Of a stretch of 64,000 bases of DNA, positions 61,936-64,000 are shown piece after piece (within the stretch, counting starts at the first letter, position 1; each line of letters begins with the position of its first letter). The stretch spans positions 78,794-142,793 of the forward strand of contig JAOAJN010000004.1 of NCBI GenBank assembly GCA_026414165.1, in the 5' to 3' direction. The stretch is from Candidatus Methanomethylicaceae archaeon. Its GTDB lineage: Archaea > Thermoproteota > Methanomethylicia > Methanomethylicales > Methanomethylicaceae. The notes below the pieces were generated by a model, which was not told the DNA's origin, ran no database searches, and saw only the letters and a list, made by a program, of their open reading frames with translations. Both the position numbers and the translations under genes were made by a program.

Positions 61936-62991
61936 CTATTTCTCCCTCCTTCCGGTAACAAAATCATCAAACCATTTCCGCGCCTCACTTATCGGACATG
62001 GAACTGGCGGCTTCTTAAAACCATAAGCGGAGACGCTTATTAGGGCTCCGGATATCCCTCTCTTTATCGCTATCTCCGTACCTCTAATAACATCGAGAAG
62101 CATTCCCGCCCCGTTTGCGCCGTCATAAGTTCTGAAGTATATGTCTATCACAACATCCGTCCCTAGGCAGTTCTTGCCCTCAACATAGAAATAACTAGTC
62201 CTCCTATCTTTCATGAAACCCACAAAATCCGAAGTTCCAGTGGCAATCTTAGAATCTTCAGGTAGGACCTGTTTTATAGTCTCTGTCTTTATCCTTCTCT
62301 TCTCCTCTCGCCTATAATCCTCTAAGATCCCATAAGCTTCCATGGAGCCTCCTATATCTAGCTGATAGGTCTTCTCGACTTTAACCCCTCTAGATTTTAA
62401 AAATTCCAACAGCTCCATATGCAGGGCAGTCCCGCCTATCTGACTCATAAGATCGTCACCCACAACTGGGGCTCCTCCCTCCTCAAACATTTTTGCCCAT
62501 GTCCCATCGGTGGCTATTCTTGTCGGAGTGCAATTTATGAATGCACATCCACAATCAAGAGCCGCCTTTGCATAAAACTCTGATGCCCTGCGAGCACCTG
62601 TCGGCAAAAGGTTGAGCACAATCTCGGCACCAGTATCCCGTATGTAATCCCTCACATTAATCGGGGGCGTCCCATCGACAGATATCAAATCTTTAAGTAC
62701 ACCCTCAGCACCGTCAAAAACCTCTCCCTTTACCACTTTCACACCTGTGGGTGGCACATCGCAAACCTTCAGCGCAACGTTCGGCTCCGCAAAAATTGCC
62801 TCCGATAAGTCCTTCCCGACCTTTCTCGAATCTATGTCTATGGCCCCGACTATCTCTATGTCCGAAGGTCTGAACCCGCCCAAACACTCATGCATTAAGC
62901 CTATGTTGTTTTCTTTGTAGAATTTTATTGCTTGGAGCAATGAAGAGCAGCAGTTTCCTACCCCTACCGCAACAACCTTAATTTTATCCAT
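61936..62991 (-). CDS. ino1: Myo-inositol-1-phosphate synthase
   Basis: The 351-residue NAD-dependent enzyme makes inositol-phosphate from glucose-6-phosphate for archaeal phospholipids or compatible solutes. The N-terminal Rossmann motif is GVGNCCSSL. FINCTPTRIATD and the VGDDLMSQIGGT segment are typical. The C-terminal catalytic domain shows DIGGSMEAYGILED and NGAGMLLDVIR. ATG 62991 is preferred to the frame start at 63000. Length is near that of archaeal enzymes. Confidence 0.92.
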   Translation of the reverse strand: MDKIKVVAVGVGNCCSSLLQAIKFYKENNIGLMHECLGGFRPSDIEIVGAIDIDSRKVGKDLSEAIFAEPNVALKVCDVPPTGVKVVKGEVFDGAEGVLKDLISVDGTPPINVRDYIRDTGAEIVLNLLPTGARRASEFYAKAALDCGCAFINCTPTRIATDGTWAKMFEEGGAPVVGDDLMSQIGGTALHMELLEFLKSRGVKVEKTYQLDIGGSMEAYGILEDYRREEKRRIKTETIKQVLPEDSKIATGTSDFVGFMKDRRTSYFYVEGKNCLGTDVVIDIYFRTYDGANGAGMLLDVIRGTEIAIKRGISGALISVSAYGFKKPPVPCPISEARKWFDDFVTGRREK

Positions 62992-63107
62992 ACCGTGCAC
63001 CTTAAATCCTCGTTATGCAACATCAATATAAAACCCTTGTTATAGAAAAACATTTATTTAGATAAAGCGCAATAAACTGTTCTACAGAAATACAGAGCTG
63101 TTTAAAA

Positions 63108-63482
63108 ATGAAATCCTCTCCAGAAATAATCGACGAACTATACCAGAATTTCAACTTAATTAAAGATTATTTAGAAGAAATTCTCTCACTTCAAAGAATG
63201 ATTCTACAAAAACTCGAGGGTAAAAAAGCTAAAGATGCCTCACAGGACACTGAACTAGATGCATGGCTTTTACTAAGGTTGCCTGACCACTTGAGGAAGA
63301 CTATGATGGCCCTTGCAAAGCTCGTGGAAGCAAGAGCCGATGAGGTTGCAAAGATTACTGGAAGGGCAAGGGCTATAGAGAGCGGCTATCTAAATCAGCT
63401 TGTAAGGATGGGCTATGTTAGGAAGATGAGGAGGAAACATCAGATATATTTCTCAGTAGAGGAGGGCTATAAGCATGGGTAA
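63108..63482 (+). CDS. Winged-helix protein before ParA-like gene
   Basis: The 124-residue protein has an N-terminal helical stretch (IIDELYQNFNLIKDYLEEI) and a C-terminal winged-helix pattern: LRKTMMALAKLVEARADEVAKITGRARAIESGYLNQLVRMGYVRKMRRKHQIYFSV (seen as DEVAKITGRARAIESGYLNQL). It is intact, overlaps the ParA-like gene by eight bases (ATG 63475), and may regulate or partner it. The TATA-like AAACATTTATTTAG lies near 63047. Confidence 0.75.
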   Translation: MKSSPEIIDELYQNFNLIKDYLEEILSLQRMILQKLEGKKAKDASQDTELDAWLLLRLPDHLRKTMMALAKLVEARADEVAKITGRARAIESGYLNQLVRMGYVRKMRRKHQIYFSVEEGYKHG

Positions 63483-64000
63483 GTTCATAACAATCCACTC
63501 TTTCAAAGGCGGCACTGGGAAAAGCTATTTGTCCGTCAACCTTTCAACGATATATGCCCTCAGGGGTAAGAAGGTCGCTCTCCTAGACTTGATTTCAGGG
63601 CTCCGACTCTACGAGGTTTTCGGCAATAAAACTTCTACATATTAAATTAACGATGTATTGGACGGCACAGCGGTCTCGAGGATTGCTTGGTGGGCTGCTC
63701 AAGCAAAATAGATAATCGAGGAAAGCTGTATGTTGGATTTGCAGACTTCTCGACACATGCTATAAGATAGATGGTATCGAAGGGCAGGCAATGGGAGATC
63801 GAGGCGCTGAGGAGACTTTTGATGCTGAGAAAGAAGCTTATAGACAGTCTTCAATTTGACTATGTTATAGTGGACACAAGTCCTGGCATCCTATATCTCT
63901 ATAAAACGCCGTTATTGCGGCCGACATTGCCATTGTGGTCTCAACATTAGACGACTCGGACATCAATGGTACCCAAAGGATGCTTCACGAGCTCTATGAG
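63475..64000 (+). pseudogene. ParA/MinD-like ATPase, disrupted
   Basis: ATG 63475 begins a ParA/MinD-like protein with KGGTGKS at residues 11-17. It is then interrupted by TAA (63643) and TAG (63709). After a frameshift near 63726 the frame resumes with KLYVGFADFSTHAIR and a further TAG (63768), then FDYVIVDTSPG, the Walker B-type strand. A second frameshift near 63903 restores AVIAADIAIVVSTLDDSDINGT. So the fold is recognisable from end to end but broken by three stops and two shifts. The gene runs past the window. A low-quality sequence at a contig end could also produce this. Confidence 0.8.

Overview
The window comes from an archaeon. It encodes a type IIB topoisomerase (Top6A and Top6B), TFB, aIF1, deoxyhypusine synthase, a GTPBP-type GTPase, two PurP-family purine enzymes, archaeal inositol-phosphate synthase, a type III RuBisCO and the tRNA-dependent cysteine enzyme SepCysS. 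An ESCRT-III (Snf7/CdvB-like) protein and a Sulfolobus-type OB-fold SSB point to a TACK-related lineage. SepCysS, a DUF2111 protein and aconitase/IPMDH-family genes are also common in methanogen-related archaea. The exact clade cannot be fixed from this window. Base composition is moderate, promoters are AT-rich with TATA-like boxes, and both tRNA genes encode CCA. No CRISPR array, insertion sequence or prophage was seen.

Layout. 0-4 kb: the end of a Toprim protein, a GC-rich structured RNA candidate, and a minus-strand purine cluster (two PurP paralogues and a nucleoside phosphorylase). 4-10 kb: Fe-alcohol dehydrogenase, then PRPP synthetase, ribose-1,5-bisphosphate isomerase, type III RuBisCO and AMP phosphorylase, the complete AMP salvage route to 3-phosphoglycerate. 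10-16.5 kb: Top6B-Top6A, a prenylated-FMN chaperone-like protein, UbiX, CcdA plus a thioredoxin, and TrpRS. 16.5-20 kb: a PHP phosphoesterase, then a unit in which tRNA-Cys is followed after 11 bases by a 58-codon gene and SepCysS, then an E1-like enzyme and a Cys-rich protein. 20-27.5 kb: small and membrane proteins, a UspA gene flanked by two paralogues, an SSS symporter with a small partner, MarC, DUF454 and tRNA-Gln. 27.5-34 kb: TFB, aIF1, zinc ribbons, an orphan substrate-binding protein, and an iron module (DtxR, FeoA-like, FeoB) with operator-like dyads over its promoter.

34-46 kb: HIT protein, a membrane-anchored degenerate LAGLIDADG-like protein, a JAMM protease, a second SSS symporter with its own tiny partner, uracil phosphoribosyltransferase, a decayed gene, an isocitrate/isopropylmalate dehydrogenase, a radical SAM protein, PadR, a methyltransferase without a canonical start codon, LeuCD-type hydro-lyase subunits, NikR and the Snf7 protein. 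46-64 kb: a ThiI function split over two convergent overlapping genes, an aldolase, SerRS, a diverged isoprenoid-synthase-like protein, a V4R sensor facing a KaiC ATPase, DUF2111, ECF and thiamine-binding proteins, SpoIIM, deoxyhypusine synthase, a PriS-like primase, a 21-codon Lys-rich ORF, a GTPase, a metallopeptidase, SSB, inositol-phosphate synthase and finally a ParA/MinD-like gene broken by stops and frameshifts.

The strongest items for follow-up are the tRNA-Cys/orf58/SepCysS unit, the unassigned structured RNA near 335-598, the repeated symporter plus small membrane protein pairing, the split ThiI pair, and the start-less methyltransferase.
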